The notes: a model not told the origin generated them from the sequence alone. 64,000 nt of DNA from Flavobacterium hydrocarbonoxydans (GCF_009789235.1 NZ_WSTB01000013.1:1-64000), one strand, 5' to 3'; positions 18,327 through 27,392 are shown, counted from the stretch's first letter. Made by a program: numbers and translations.

Positions 18327-18352
18327 AAAATCCCGACAGCGAACCGTCGGGA
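18327..18352 (-). terminator. terminator of the SDR gene
   Basis: TCCCGAC (18331-18337) pairs with GTCGGGA (18346-18352); on the minus strand the stem is followed by eight T, placing it downstream of the gene ending at 18404. Confidence 0.8.
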
Positions 18353-18403
18353 TTTAGTGCAATCAGTATAATTGAATATTCTGAATTTAGTAAGCACGTA
18401 AAA

Positions 18404-19285
18404 TTATTTATTCTTTTTTGCTTTTATCATCATTTCCAGCTGATCCCAAAGTTCTTCCGGGATTGCTTCTAATAAATTGAATTGTCCTGCACCTTTTAAC
18501 CATTCGCCACCATCAATCGTAATCACATCACCATTTATGTATGCTGAAAAATCAGATACTAAATAAGCTGCTAAATTGGCTAATTCCTGATGATCGCCTA
18601 CACGTTTCAAAGGCACTTTTTTAGCCATATCAAACTTTTCGGCAAGATCGCCTGGCAATAATCTGTCCCAGGCACCTTTTGTAGGGAACGGTCCCGGAGC
18701 GATAGCATTAGAACGGATTCCGTATTTTGCCCATTCAACAGCCAAACTTCTTGTCATGGCCAAAACTCCCGCTTTTGCAGTAGCACTTGGCACTACGTAA
18801 GCCGAACCGGTCCAGGCATAAGTAGTTACAATATTCAAGATTGTTGAAGATTTTTGTTTCGTATCAATCCAGTGTTTTCCAAAGGCAAGTGTACAGTTTT
18901 TAGATCCTTTAAGTACAATGTCTATAACAGTATCAAATGCGTTAGCAGATAAACGTTCTGTTGGAGAAATAAAGTTTCCGGCAGCGTTGTTCAAAAGAAC
19001 ATCCACTTTTCCGAAAGCTTTTAAAACTTCCTGAAGCATGTTTTCGACTTCTTCATAATGACGTACATCACATTGAAGCGGCAAACATTTTCCACCAGTT
19101 TCAGTTTCAAGTTCTGTTGCAGTCGTTTTTAGCTTTTCTAAATCCCTAGAAGTAATGGCTACCTGAGCTCCTAATTCTAAGAAATATTTAGTCATTGCTT
19201 TTCCTAAACCACTTCCGCCACCTGTAACTACAATGACTTTACCTTTTAAGGCGTCATCACGCAACATTTTATCTGTATAGCTCAT
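18404..19285 (-). CDS. SDR oxidoreductase, 2,4-dienoyl-CoA reductase-like
   Basis: A 293-residue short-chain dehydrogenase. The NADP motif is TGGGSGLGKAM (about residues 21-31), and NNAAGNFISPTERLS is the signature shared by mitochondrial and peroxisomal 2,4-dienoyl-CoA reductases and related enoyl-CoA reductases. The classical YxxxK is replaced by a later Lys/Ser arrangement, as expected in that subgroup. A role in unsaturated fatty-acid oxidation is inferred from the family. It is a single-gene unit with a good terminator. Confidence 0.8.
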   Translation of the reverse strand: MSYTDKMLRDDALKGKVIVVTGGGSGLGKAMTKYFLELGAQVAITSRDLEKLKTTATELETETGGKCLPLQCDVRHYEEVENMLQEVLKAFGKVDVLLNNAAGNFISPTERLSANAFDTVIDIVLKGSKNCTLAFGKHWIDTKQKSSTILNIVTTYAWTGSAYVVPSATAKAGVLAMTRSLAVEWAKYGIRSNAIAPGPFPTKGAWDRLLPGDLAEKFDMAKKVPLKRVGDHQELANLAAYLVSDFSAYINGDVITIDGGEWLKGAGQFNLLEAIPEELWDQLEMMIKAKKNK

Positions 19286-19361
19286 ACTTTTCTTTTTTTT
19301 ACAATATTAAATAAATAAAATAGGATGCACGCATAATAATGTTATAAAATTTTGATAAACT

Positions 19362-20489
19362 TTAAATTTTACGCAATTTTTCAGCTGCAGATTCTAGTGT
19401 ATGATTGTCTTTGGCAAAGCAAAAACGTATTAATTTCTGGTCTTTATGATCGGAATAAAAGGTTGAAATTGGAATGGCCGCGACACTATGATCGGTTATT
19501 AATTTTTTGCAAAAAGTAACATCGTCGTTTTTTGAGATATTTGCATAAGAAACCACCTGAAAATAAGTTCCTTCGCAGGGTTTCAATTCAAAACGACTAT
19601 TTTGAATCAATTTTTGAAAATAATCACGTTTTCCCTGATAGAATTTTCCAAGCAGGTTTACATCAACAACATCCAAATATTGACTAATAGCGACTTGTGA
19701 AATGCTGTTGACACTGAAAACCAAAAACTGATGTACTTTCTTGATTTCTTTCATTAAATATTCCGGTGCTACCACGTAACCAATTTTCCAGCCTGTAATG
19801 TGAAAAGATTTTCCGAATGAAGAAATCATAATACAACGATTCAAGAGGAATTCTTTGGTATGTGCCGATATATGTTTTTCTTCGAAAGTAATAAATTCAT
19901 ATACTTCATCAGATAAAACCAATAAATTTGGAAATTTTGAAAGAATTTTTTCTAATTGTAAAAAATCATTTTCAGTTAATATTTTCCCCGTTGGATTATG
20001 CGGATTATTGATGATAATCATCTTGCTTTTTGAAGAGCAGGCTTTTTCGATTGTTTCCCAATTTGGTGTATAATCATCGTTTAAAGCGACACGAACTGGC
20101 TTTGCATTTGATAATAAAACCGGTGCTTCGTAACAATCATAACTTGGATCGAGGATAATGACTTCGTCTCCCGATTTTACCAAAGCCTGAATGGATGCAA
20201 AAATTCCCTGAGTCGCACCCGCTGTTACCAAAACTTCTGTTTCGGGTTCTATAATTCGGTTATAAGAAGTTTGAACTAATTTTGCAATCTGATTCATCAA
20301 CGGCGGATAACCTGTCATTGGTGTGTATTGATGCACATTTTCGAAAGCTAACTTTGATACAATTTCAGTCAACCTTTCATCTACAGGAAAATTCGGGAAT
20401 CCCTGCGAAAGATTAATTGCATTGTATTCCGCAGCCATTTTAGACATGACTGAAAAAATACTAGTAGTTATGTGCGGAAGTTTACTCAT
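19362..20489 (-). CDS. methionine aminotransferase (YbdL-like)
   Basis: A 375-residue PLP-dependent class I/II aminotransferase. The N-terminus TTSIFSVMSKMAAEYNAINL leads into NLSQGFPNFPVDE, characteristic of the YbdL/kynurenine aminotransferase group. The PLP Lys lies in SSFGKSFHITGWKIGYVVAP. The ATG at 20489 was chosen because it matches that family; an extension to 20546 would overlap the preceding gene and adds only hydrophobic residues. It probably transaminates methionine or aromatic amino acids. Confidence 0.85.
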   Translation of the reverse strand: MSKLPHITTSIFSVMSKMAAEYNAINLSQGFPNFPVDERLTEIVSKLAFENVHQYTPMTGYPPLMNQIAKLVQTSYNRIIEPETEVLVTAGATQGIFASIQALVKSGDEVIILDPSYDCYEAPVLLSNAKPVRVALNDDYTPNWETIEKACSSKSKMIIINNPHNPTGKILTENDFLQLEKILSKFPNLLVLSDEVYEFITFEEKHISAHTKEFLLNRCIMISSFGKSFHITGWKIGYVVAPEYLMKEIKKVHQFLVFSVNSISQVAISQYLDVVDVNLLGKFYQGKRDYFQKLIQNSRFELKPCEGTYFQVVSYANISKNDDVTFCKKLITDHSVAAIPISTFYSDHKDQKLIRFCFAKDNHTLESAAEKLRKI

Positions 20490-20523
20490 AATTAGATTAA
20501 TGAAAAAGAAGATAATTATATTC

Positions 20524-20976
20524 TCATTTTGGTAAATAAAATACAATTGAATATAAAGTTCTAATTTCTTTGTTGTTTTGTTTTCCAGGTTTCCATTTAG
20601 GAGACAATTTTAAAACACGTAAAAGTTCATCTCCTGTTCCAAAACCAATGTCGTAGAGATTTTTCATGTTAGTTAATGTTCCATCTTTTTCAATAACAAA
20701 ACTGGCAAATATCTTTCCTTGTAGTGCTGGTTGCTTGTGTGGTTTTTTGTAGTTTTTACTTATAAATTGATGAAACTTAACTATTCCTCCTGGAAAAGCA
20801 GGAAGAATTTCTAGCCCAGCAGTATTATAGATATGATTTTCATCAAAAATTATTTCTTCTTCTTTGTGATTTTTTAGGTTGTCTCGTAAATCATCACTTT
20901 TTTCCCTGACTTTTTTTTGTTGAGAAAATATAATCTGTGCAGTACAGATAAAAATCAGAATCAAAAACTTTTTCAT
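20524..20976 (-). CDS. periplasmic protein with TonB C-terminal-like domain
   Basis: 150 residues: signal peptide (1-18, ending IIFSQ), a charged linker, then a TonB_C-like domain from about 60 (AFPGGIVKFHQFISKNYKKP ... GKIFASFVIEKDGTLTNMKNLYDIGFGTGDELLRVLKLSPKWKPGKQNNKE). The proline-rich stretch and inner-membrane helix of a full TonB are missing, so it is not an energy transducer on its own. Isolated copies like this are common in Bacteroidota; function unknown. Confidence 0.75.
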   Translation of the reverse strand: MKKFLILIFICTAQIIFSQQKKVREKSDDLRDNLKNHKEEEIIFDENHIYNTAGLEILPAFPGGIVKFHQFISKNYKKPHKQPALQGKIFASFVIEKDGTLTNMKNLYDIGFGTGDELLRVLKLSPKWKPGKQNNKEIRTLYSIVFYLPK

Positions 20977-20999
20977 GACAACGAGATTTAAATGTTAGC

Positions 21000-21713
21000 T
21001 TACATTTTATGAATAATAAAAATCGTTGGTCTATTGTGCAAATCAACTTTCAATTTCTTCCAGTCCGAAACTCTCATCGTTTTGATGAATTCTGTTGGCA
21101 ACGTAATATCAGTCGCAATACAAAGATGCGTTGAAGGATTTAGAATTTGTAAAATATCTTCCACCAACTTATTGTTTCGGTATGGAGTTTCAATAAAAAG
21201 CTGCGATTGATTTTTGTCCTGAGATAATTTTTCGAAAAATTTCAATGCCGATTTTTTTTCGTCTTTATCTATTGGCAAATAGCCATTAAAAGTAAAACTC
21301 TGGCCGTTCATTCCGGAAGCCATCATCGCTAAAAGAATTGAAGAAGGACCAACTAAAGGTACAACTTGAATTCCTTTTTCGTGAGCCAATTTTACAATAA
21401 CAGCACCAGGATCAGCAACGCCAGGACAACCTGCTTCGCTCATTAAGCCCACATTCTTTCCTTCTAATAAAGGTTTGATGAAGTCTAAATGTTCGCTTGG
21501 TTCTGTGCGTTTATTCAGGGTAAAAAGTATAAGTTCGGATTGTTTTTTCTCTGGAGAAACTGCTTTTATTGATTTTCGGGCTGTTTTTTCGTTTTCAACA
21601 ATGTAGTAATCTATAAAATCGATACTTCTTTTTACAGTTTGCGGCAAAACATCCATCGGATCGCTTTCGCCCATTGTAGTTGGAATTAAATATAGTTTTC
21701 CTAAAAGTTTCAT
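21000..21713 (-). CDS. SAM-dependent methyltransferase, RsmI/tetrapyrrole methylase family
   Basis: 237 residues of the tetrapyrrole methylase fold. GKLYLIPTTMGE opens the protein; LMSEAGCPGVADPGAVIVKLAHEKGI and VVPLVGPSSILLAMMASGMNGQSFTFNGYLP are the conserved SAM-binding segments shared with RsmI. RsmI 2'-O-methylates C1402 of 16S rRNA, but this shorter, flavobacterial subgroup often sits beside a genuine RsmI, so the exact substrate is uncertain. Confidence 0.8.
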   Translation of the reverse strand: MKLLGKLYLIPTTMGESDPMDVLPQTVKRSIDFIDYYIVENEKTARKSIKAVSPEKKQSELILFTLNKRTEPSEHLDFIKPLLEGKNVGLMSEAGCPGVADPGAVIVKLAHEKGIQVVPLVGPSSILLAMMASGMNGQSFTFNGYLPIDKDEKKSALKFFEKLSQDKNQSQLFIETPYRNNKLVEDILQILNPSTHLCIATDITLPTEFIKTMRVSDWKKLKVDLHNRPTIFIIHKM

Positions 21714-21783
21714 GAGCGTTTTTTAGAGTTTGTAAAAACGGATTTTATGTAGATTTCAATTTTTGAATTTAAGAAATTGAAAA

Positions 21784-22251
21784 TTAGGGATGCTTTTCTA
21801 AAAGCCGCTGTGCGATGATTTCCGAAACTTCATCTAACATTTGGTAAACATTAGCAAAACCATTAGTAGAACCGTAGAACGGATCTGGTACATCAACATT
21901 TTCTCCGGGAAATAATTCGTTTAAAATAAGAGAGACTTTAGTTTTATGTTCGTCCGTATTAGCCAGTTCTATTACATCATTGTAATTCGAATTATCCATT
22001 ACGTAAATATAGTCAAAATCTTCAAAATCGGCTTTGCTAAATTGTCTGCCTCTTTGATTTTCCAGATTCAGACCGTTTTTTTTGGCAATAGCAATAGAGC
22101 GTTTGTCCGGGGAGTGACCTACATGCCAGGAACCAGTTCCGGCGGAGTCAACGATGAATTTGTCTTTGGGTAATTTTGATGCTAAAATGCCTTCGGCTAA
22201 AGGTGATCTACAAATATTTCCCAAACAAACCATTAAAATTTTTACTGGCAT
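21784..22251 (-). CDS. low-molecular-weight protein tyrosine phosphatase
   Basis: 155 residues. The P-loop CLGNICRS at residues 9-16 has the CX5R signature, and the general acid Asp is in VDVPDPFYGS. The length is normal for the family, which dephosphorylates tyrosine (and in some species arginine) on proteins. It lies 9 bp after dnaA on the same strand and may be cotranscribed with it. Confidence 0.92.
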   Translation of the reverse strand: MPVKILMVCLGNICRSPLAEGILASKLPKDKFIVDSAGTGSWHVGHSPDKRSIAIAKKNGLNLENQRGRQFSKADFEDFDYIYVMDNSNYNDVIELANTDEHKTKVSLILNELFPGENVDVPDPFYGSTNGFANVYQMLDEVSEIIAQRLLEKHP

Positions 22252-22260
22252 GATGCGCGT

Positions 22261-23688
22261 TTATAGCGTTAGTTTTTTGTTGATGTCTTCGACAAATTTC
22301 TTGAATTGTTTGTCTGTTGAAACTAAATTATCGACTGTTTTACATGCGTGTAATACGGTGGCGTGGTCGCGATCTCCAATTTGAGAACCAATATTTGCCA
22401 AAGAAGCTTTAGTGAACTTCTTCGCAAAAAACATAGCCAATTGTCTTGCCTGAACCACATGCCTTTTTCTAGTTTTAGACTGCAGTGTTTCAATATCCAA
22501 TTGAAAATAATCTGAAACGATTTTTTGAATATAATCGATTGAGATTTCTCTTTTTACATTTTTAACAAATTTTTCTACAACGCTTTTCGCCAATTCAATC
22601 GTAACTTCTTTTTTATTGAAAGAAGACTGCGCAATCAACGAAATAATGGCGCCTTCTAATTCTCTAACATTCGTTTTGATATTGCGGGCAACATATTCGA
22701 TAATGTCTTCTGGCATTTCAACACCATCACGATATAAAATGTTTTTTAAGATCGAAATTCTGGTTTCATAATCCGGCTGATGTAACTCAGCAGATAATCC
22801 CCATTTAAAACGGGACAACAAACGCTGTTCAATATCCTGCATATCAACAGGAGCTTTGTCAGAGGTTAGGATAACCTGTTTTCCGTTTTGGTGCAAATAG
22901 TTGAAAATGTGGAAAAACACGTCCTGAGTTCCTGATTTTCCAGATAAAAACTGAACGTCATCAATAATCAAAACGTCGATTAACTGATAAAAATGAATGA
23001 AATCATTACGATTGTTCTTTTTTACAGAGTCAATATATTGTTGTGTGAAAATTTCGGCAGAAATATATAAAACCGTTTTTTCAGGATATTTGTCTTTTAC
23101 TTCAACACCAATAGCATGTGCCAAGTGGGTTTTTCCTAAACCAACGCCACCAAAAATCAATAATGGATTAAAGGATGTTCCTCCAGGTTTATTGGCAACA
23201 GCCATACCTGCAGAACGGGCCAGACGGTTAGAATCTCCTTCAAGGAAATTATCAAAACTGTAGTTCGCGTTTAATTGCGACTCAATTTTAAGATTTCGAA
23301 TTCCAGGAATTACAAACGGATTTTTAAGTTCAGGATTTAAGTTTTTAAACGGAGCGTCAACCTCTTGCGGTTTCATTGGCACTCGGTTGGCACTTGGCAA
23401 TTGTTCCGTAAACGGTTGTTTATTGCCATAAGTGTTTTCCATTTTAATTTTATAGAGTAACTTTGCGTTTTTTCCCAGTTCTTTGGTAAGCGCAACTTTC
23501 AATAATTTAACGTAGTGTTCTTCTAGCCATTCGTAGAAAAATTTACTTGGTACCTGAATGTATAACGCGTTGTCGGTTAGCTCAACTGACTTGATTGGTT
23601 CAAACCAAGTTTTGTATGCTTGATCTTGAATATTGTCTTTTATGAAGGACAAACAGTTTTCCCATACCGATTGAGCAGTTTTAGTCAT
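22261..23688 (-). CDS. dnaA: chromosomal replication initiator DnaA
   Basis: A 475-residue AAA+ initiator. Domain I is residues 1-~85, domain II a short linker, domain III carries Walker A FGGVGLGKTHLAHAIG and Walker B VLIIDDVQFLSG, and domain IV ends with the DNA-binding signature DRDHATVLHACKTVDNL. All key residues are present. No cluster of TTATCCACA-type boxes could be seen in the 187 bp upstream or elsewhere nearby, so the origin is probably not here. Confidence 0.97.
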   Translation of the reverse strand: MTKTAQSVWENCLSFIKDNIQDQAYKTWFEPIKSVELTDNALYIQVPSKFFYEWLEEHYVKLLKVALTKELGKNAKLLYKIKMENTYGNKQPFTEQLPSANRVPMKPQEVDAPFKNLNPELKNPFVIPGIRNLKIESQLNANYSFDNFLEGDSNRLARSAGMAVANKPGGTSFNPLLIFGGVGLGKTHLAHAIGVEVKDKYPEKTVLYISAEIFTQQYIDSVKKNNRNDFIHFYQLIDVLIIDDVQFLSGKSGTQDVFFHIFNYLHQNGKQVILTSDKAPVDMQDIEQRLLSRFKWGLSAELHQPDYETRISILKNILYRDGVEMPEDIIEYVARNIKTNVRELEGAIISLIAQSSFNKKEVTIELAKSVVEKFVKNVKREISIDYIQKIVSDYFQLDIETLQSKTRKRHVVQARQLAMFFAKKFTKASLANIGSQIGDRDHATVLHACKTVDNLVSTDKQFKKFVEDINKKLTL

Positions 23689-23875
23689 AGATTCAAATAA
23701 ATTTTTTTATTATTGATAAAGATTCTCCTAATAAAAGTGGAGCAATTTTATTCCGAATTTCGGGATAACAAATATGTGAACAAATTTCTTTAAAAAAAAA
23801 TATTTTGGTGTGTAATTTTATAAAATATTGTTGTAAGGGAGCTTTAAAAGTATAATTTTTTTTAATCTATATATA

Positions 23876-24280
23876 ATGAAAAATCATCAGACGCAAGTTC
23901 GCGTTCGCTACTCCGAAACGGATCAAATGGGAGTCGTTTATCACGGAAATTATATTCCTTATTTTGAAATTGGCCGCGTTGAATGGCTTAGAAACAAAGG
24001 GATTTCTTATAAAAGCATGGAAGAAAGCGGTATTGGTTTGCCAATTGTTTCTATGACCATAAATTATAAAAAATCTGCGCGTTATGATGAACTTCTTACT
24101 ATTCATACTACCTTCAAAAGTCATTCGTCTGTTAAGATTGAATTTGACTGTGCCATCTTTAACGAATCAAATGAGTTATTAACAACGGCTGCATTTATAT
24201 TGGTATTTATTTCGTTAAAAACAGGTCGTCCAACAGCTCCTCCGGATTATATTTTAGAATTATTTAAAACGCTTGAATAA
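23876..24280 (+). CDS. YbgC/4-hydroxybenzoyl-CoA-type thioesterase
   Basis: A 134-residue hotdog-fold acyl-CoA thioesterase. The active-site motif YSETDQMGVVYHGNYIPYFEIGRVEWLR at residues 11-38 is diagnostic. The substrate is probably a short or medium acyl-CoA or acyl-ACP. It is divergent from dnaA and convergent with the YigZ gene. Confidence 0.9.
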   Translation: MKNHQTQVRVRYSETDQMGVVYHGNYIPYFEIGRVEWLRNKGISYKSMEESGIGLPIVSMTINYKKSARYDELLTIHTTFKSHSSVKIEFDCAIFNESNELLTTAAFILVFISLKTGRPTAPPDYILELFKTLE

Positions 24281-24311
24281 TTGTTAAAATGAGGCGTGAA
24301 TTTCTGTTAAA

Positions 24312-24944
24312 TTACATAATTTTAATGTCGATTTCAAACATTAAATCAAAAATGTCGAATACCATTTCGGCATTTTTTTTTCGTGTTTTGATGATGATTT
24401 TGCCAATTGGCAATCCGGAATCTTCATCGATTTCCATTTCCTGAGCGACAATTTCGAGCTTTTTCTCTTTGATAACACGCATAACTTTGTTCATGTTTTT
24501 ATAATCAAAGGAAACTAAAAATTGCTCGTCGATGGTTTTTTCAATCACTTCGCAAACTTCTAAAGTCATTTGTGCAGTTGTTTTGTAAGCCGAAATCAAT
24601 CCGCCAACTCCTAATTTTACACCACCAAAAATCCGAACCACTACAACAATAACGTTCGTAAGTCCAAAAGATTGTATCTGTCCGTAAATTGGAGCCCCGG
24701 CTGTATTATTGGGTTCTCCGTCATCATTGGCGCGATAAGACACTTTTGGTGCAACGCCCAATTGATACGCATAACAAAAATGTACCGCATGCGGATGTTG
24801 TTTTTTTAGGTTTTCGATAATGGGTTTTACTTCGTCTTCGCTTTCTATAGGAAAAGCATAGCCAAAGAACTTACTTCCTTTTTCTTTCATCAAAATTTCT
24901 TCTGATGCAAATGCGATGGTTTGATAGGTATCGTTATGTTCCAA
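24312..24944 (-). CDS. YigZ/IMPACT family protein
   Basis: 210 residues. The N-terminal UPF0029 domain includes KGSKFFGYAFPI, HPHAVHFCYAYQLG, YRANDDGEPNNTAGAPIYGQI and IVVVVRIFGGVKLGVGGLISAYKTTA; the C-terminal part is the DUF1949-like ferredoxin fold. The family is linked to translation and the IMPACT regulator; its biochemical role is undefined. Confidence 0.92.
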   Translation of the reverse strand: MEHNDTYQTIAFASEEILMKEKGSKFFGYAFPIESEDEVKPIIENLKKQHPHAVHFCYAYQLGVAPKVSYRANDDGEPNNTAGAPIYGQIQSFGLTNVIVVVVRIFGGVKLGVGGLISAYKTTAQMTLEVCEVIEKTIDEQFLVSFDYKNMNKVMRVIKEKKLEIVAQEMEIDEDSGLPIGKIIIKTRKKNAEMVFDIFDLMFEIDIKIM

Positions 24945-24984
24945 AAGTAAATTTCTTAGTTATGTTTTTTATTGCTGCGTTGAT

Positions 24985-25053
24985 TTTAACGCAAAGTGCG
25001 CTAAGATTTTTTTTCTTTAAATGTCTTTAGAAACGTAAAGAGTTCGCAAAGCT
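24985..25053 (-). repeat. family C repeat, inverted copy flanking the lipoprotein gene (left)
   Basis: The reverse complement carries the same ordered words as 25562-25637 and 32350-32426: AGCTTTGCGAACT near one end and CTTAGCGCACTTTGCG near the other. It faces the copy on the other side of the gene at 25089-25532. Confidence 0.65.
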
Positions 25054-25088
25054 AGAATTAACGGCTGATAGTAGTAGCTTTTTTTTGT

Positions 25089-25532
25089 TTATTTACACTT
25101 TTGCATTCTTAAAGGTTCATTTCCGAATACAAAATCTATATTACTTATATTTAATTTATCTTCAATTTCATGCTTTTTAGGATTATGAATTGTATCTTTA
25201 AATCTATATGTAATTGCGGTAAGTTGGATCTCGTCGTTTTTTAAAAATTGAGCAGTAAATCCAATTTCTTGATTAAATGGAATTACAATTTTGATTTCGT
25301 TTGTGTTTGAAGAAATAATAATTGATTTAAGCTTTTCGGTTTTGATTTTATTGGCAATTATTTTTTTAAAATCTCTGATTACAAATTGAATTGCAGGTGG
25401 AAGGATAGTTGGATGAATTAATTTCTCTTCTAAATATGAAATTTTATCAATACAAGGTTTGTTATTCTGTTTTAAATTTGAACAACTGCAAAATAATGAA
25501 AGGATAAAAATTGTAGTAAATATTTTTTTCAT
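25089..25532 (-). CDS. hypothetical lipoprotein
   Basis: 147 residues. The N-terminus MKKIFTTIFILSLFCSCSN is a lipoprotein signal with the acylated Cys probably at residue 17. The rest is hydrophilic, with predicted mixed helix and strand (AIQFVIRDFKKIIANKIKTEKLKSIIIS) and a possible disulfide from the C-terminal CK. No family was recognised. It is AT-rich and bracketed by inverted copies of a 70-bp repeat, which suggests it is a recently acquired accessory gene. Confidence 0.6.
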   Translation of the reverse strand: MKKIFTTIFILSLFCSCSNLKQNNKPCIDKISYLEEKLIHPTILPPAIQFVIRDFKKIIANKIKTEKLKSIIISSNTNEIKIVIPFNQEIGFTAQFLKNDEIQLTAITYRFKDTIHNPKKHEIEDKLNISNIDFVFGNEPLRMQKCK

Positions 25533-25561
25533 TTTAAGTTTCCTATAAAGTTACTGCCAAC

Positions 25562-25637
25562 TCAAAGCTTTGCGAACTTTGCGTTTTCTGATCATAAAGT
25601 TTGATAAAAAACCTTAGCGCACTTTGCGGTTAATTTT
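25562..25637 (+). repeat. family C repeat, right copy
   Basis: Nearly 90% identical by eye to 32350-32426 over about 76 bp (CAAAGCTTTGCGAA... ATAAAGTTTGATAAAAAA ... CTTAGCGCACTTTGCGG). It is in inverted orientation relative to the copy at 24985-25053. Confidence 0.8.
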
Positions 25638-25651
25638 AATCAAATCTCTAT

Positions 25652-26254
25652 TTACAATATTTGTTTTTCAAATAAATCGACAACATCTTCCTGACCGACT
25701 TGTAAATTCCAAACATGGAAACCCAACGCAGCGGCAGAATCTGTGTTTTCTTTTTTATCATCTACAAATAAAGTGCGTTTTGGCGAAAGCTCATGTTTGT
25801 TAATTAAATACTGAAAAACTTCGGCGTTCGGTTTGCGCATTCCGATTTCGAAAGAAAAATACACTTTTTCGAAACATTGATAAAAATCGCTGTAAAAAGA
25901 AATTCCAGATTTGTTTTCGAAAGTTTCTATATGAATGGCATCCGTATTACTTAATAAAAACAAACGGTATTTTTTAGAAAGCATTTGAAGAAATTCTAAT
26001 CTATATAAGGGGAAGTCAGCCAAAATTGCATTCCAGGCTTCCAGAATTTCTTCGATAGTAGCGTTTGGTAATTGTTTCTGAAAACCGGCTAGAAATTCTT
26101 CTTTGGTAACATCGCCTGTTTCATATAAAAGATTCAGTTTGTCTAATTCTGCGTTCCATTCGGTTAAGCCTAATTTTTGCAATCCCGAAATAGTCGCTTG
26201 TTTATCCAAATTGATAAAAATATCTCCAAAGTCAAAAATGATAGTATCAATCAT
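25652..26254 (-). CDS. HAD-superfamily hydrolase (YihX-like)
   Basis: A 200-residue HAD phosphatase. Motif I IIFDFGDIFINLD starts at residue 5, motif II SNTD at about 95 and the acidic motif IV FVDDKKENTDSAAALGF near 165; an alpha-helical cap lies between. This arrangement fits the YihX/epoxide-hydrolase-like subgroup that hydrolyses sugar phosphates. The start codon overlaps the end of ribD by 8 bp, so the two are translationally coupled; a role in riboflavin synthesis (5-amino-6-ribitylaminouracil phosphate removal) is possible but unproven. Confidence 0.8.
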   Translation of the reverse strand: MIDTIIFDFGDIFINLDKQATISGLQKLGLTEWNAELDKLNLLYETGDVTKEEFLAGFQKQLPNATIEEILEAWNAILADFPLYRLEFLQMLSKKYRLFLLSNTDAIHIETFENKSGISFYSDFYQCFEKVYFSFEIGMRKPNAEVFQYLINKHELSPKRTLFVDDKKENTDSAAALGFHVWNLQVGQEDVVDLFEKQIL

Positions 26255-27296
26255 GATTTCTAATTAGTATAAGTTCGTCGTTTCCGATGAATGTTTTTTC
26301 TAAATTCTTTCTAGATAATTGGGGTGCTTTTGTTCCTTTTTCGAAAGTTGTTTTTCCGATAAAAATACGTGCTTCATCCCAAATATTTTGGTCAATAAAA
26401 GATTGTAATGTTTTAGAACCGCCTTCGATAATAATAGATTGTATTTGATTTTGATGCAAAACTTCAAGAATTTGCGGAATTATATTTTTCTCAAAATCAA
26501 GTACTTCAAAGGTAGTATTTTCTTTGTCAACAGCAGTTTTCGATTTTGTAAAGACTATCGTTTTGACACTGTCATCCAATATAAAACTATCTTTTTCGAT
26601 ACGATTATTTTGATCCAAAACTACTCGCACAGGATTGTTTCCAGACCAATCGCGCGTATTCAATTTTGGATTATCGTCAATCACTGTTTGTGTGCCAACC
26701 AAAATTGCCTGCTCTTCGCTGCGCCATTTATGAACCAATTGTCTTGAATATTGATTGGTAATCCAAACTGGTTTTCGTTCCTGGTTTGCTGCTTTTTCAG
26801 GAGCAATAAAACCATTTTGTGTTTCGGCCCACTTCAATATAATATAAGGACGCTTTTTTTGATGAAAAGTAAAAAAGCGTTTATTAAGTTCGTTACATTC
26901 CTCTTCTAAAACACCTACGACGACATTCACTCCTGCAGCAATAAGTTTCCTGATTCCGTTTCCGGCGACTTTTTCGTTTGGGTCAACGGTTCCCACGACT
27001 ACATTCGGAATTTCATTCGAAATAATCAAATCGCAACACGGAGGCGTTTTTCCAAAATGACTGCAAGGTTCCAGACTTACATATATAGTCGCTTTTTTAA
27101 GTAGTGATTTATCTTTTACAGAAGCTACAGCGTTTACTTCGGCATGAGGGCCGCCGGCTTTCTTGTGCCAGCCTTCGCCAATGATTTCGTCATTATAAAC
27201 AATTACGCTTCCCACCATTGGGTTTGGATACGTTGTTCCAAAACCATTTTTGGCAAGTTCGATGCAGCGTCTGATATATTTTTCATGTATATTCAC
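26247..27296 (-). CDS. ribD: riboflavin biosynthesis protein RibD
   Basis: A 349-residue bifunctional enzyme. The deaminase domain (1-~145) has the zinc motif GGPHAEVNAV and PCSHFGKTPPCCDLI; the reductase domain follows (RPYIILKWAETQNGFIAP ... NPVRVVLDQNNRI ... IIEGGSKTLQSFI). The start is a GTG at 27296; no in-frame ATG fits. A TACTTTTG box lies only 5-12 bp upstream, which would give an almost leaderless mRNA. It overlaps the HAD gene by 8 bp. Confidence 0.93.
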   Translation of the reverse strand: MNIHEKYIRRCIELAKNGFGTTYPNPMVGSVIVYNDEIIGEGWHKKAGGPHAEVNAVASVKDKSLLKKATIYVSLEPCSHFGKTPPCCDLIISNEIPNVVVGTVDPNEKVAGNGIRKLIAAGVNVVVGVLEEECNELNKRFFTFHQKKRPYIILKWAETQNGFIAPEKAANQERKPVWITNQYSRQLVHKWRSEEQAILVGTQTVIDDNPKLNTRDWSGNNPVRVVLDQNNRIEKDSFILDDSVKTIVFTKSKTAVDKENTTFEVLDFEKNIIPQILEVLHQNQIQSIIIEGGSKTLQSFIDQNIWDEARIFIGKTTFEKGTKAPQLSRKNLEKTFIGNDELILIRNHD

Positions 27297-27300
27297 AGTA

Positions 27301-27308
27301 CAAAAGTA
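27301..27308 (-). promoter_or_regulatory. -7 box for ribD, leaderless arrangement
   Basis: On the minus strand this reads TACTTTTG. With the usual spacing, transcription would begin at about 27297, next to the GTG start at 27296. Confidence 0.5.
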
Positions 27309-27358
27309 GTTATTTTTGAGTTTATGATTTCGTTTACTAACTATCGAAAAACTTATTT

Positions 27359-27366
27359 TACTTTTG
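27359..27366 (+). promoter_or_regulatory. -7 box for the GNAT gene
   Basis: TACTTTTG on the plus strand, 27 bp before the ATG at 27393. The ribD box points the other way 50 bp upstream, making a compact divergent promoter pair. Confidence 0.5.
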
Positions 27367-27392
27367 TACTTATACTATATGAATTACATTTT

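Noticed and set aside
23689..23875. Possible oriC upstream of dnaA
   Set aside because: No cluster of TTATCCACA-like boxes is visible; only a single weak TGTGAACAA resemblance.
27144..27392. Upstream extension of the GNAT gene into ribD
   Set aside because: It overlaps the divergent ribD gene and its promoter; the domain and promoter fit the ATG at 27393.
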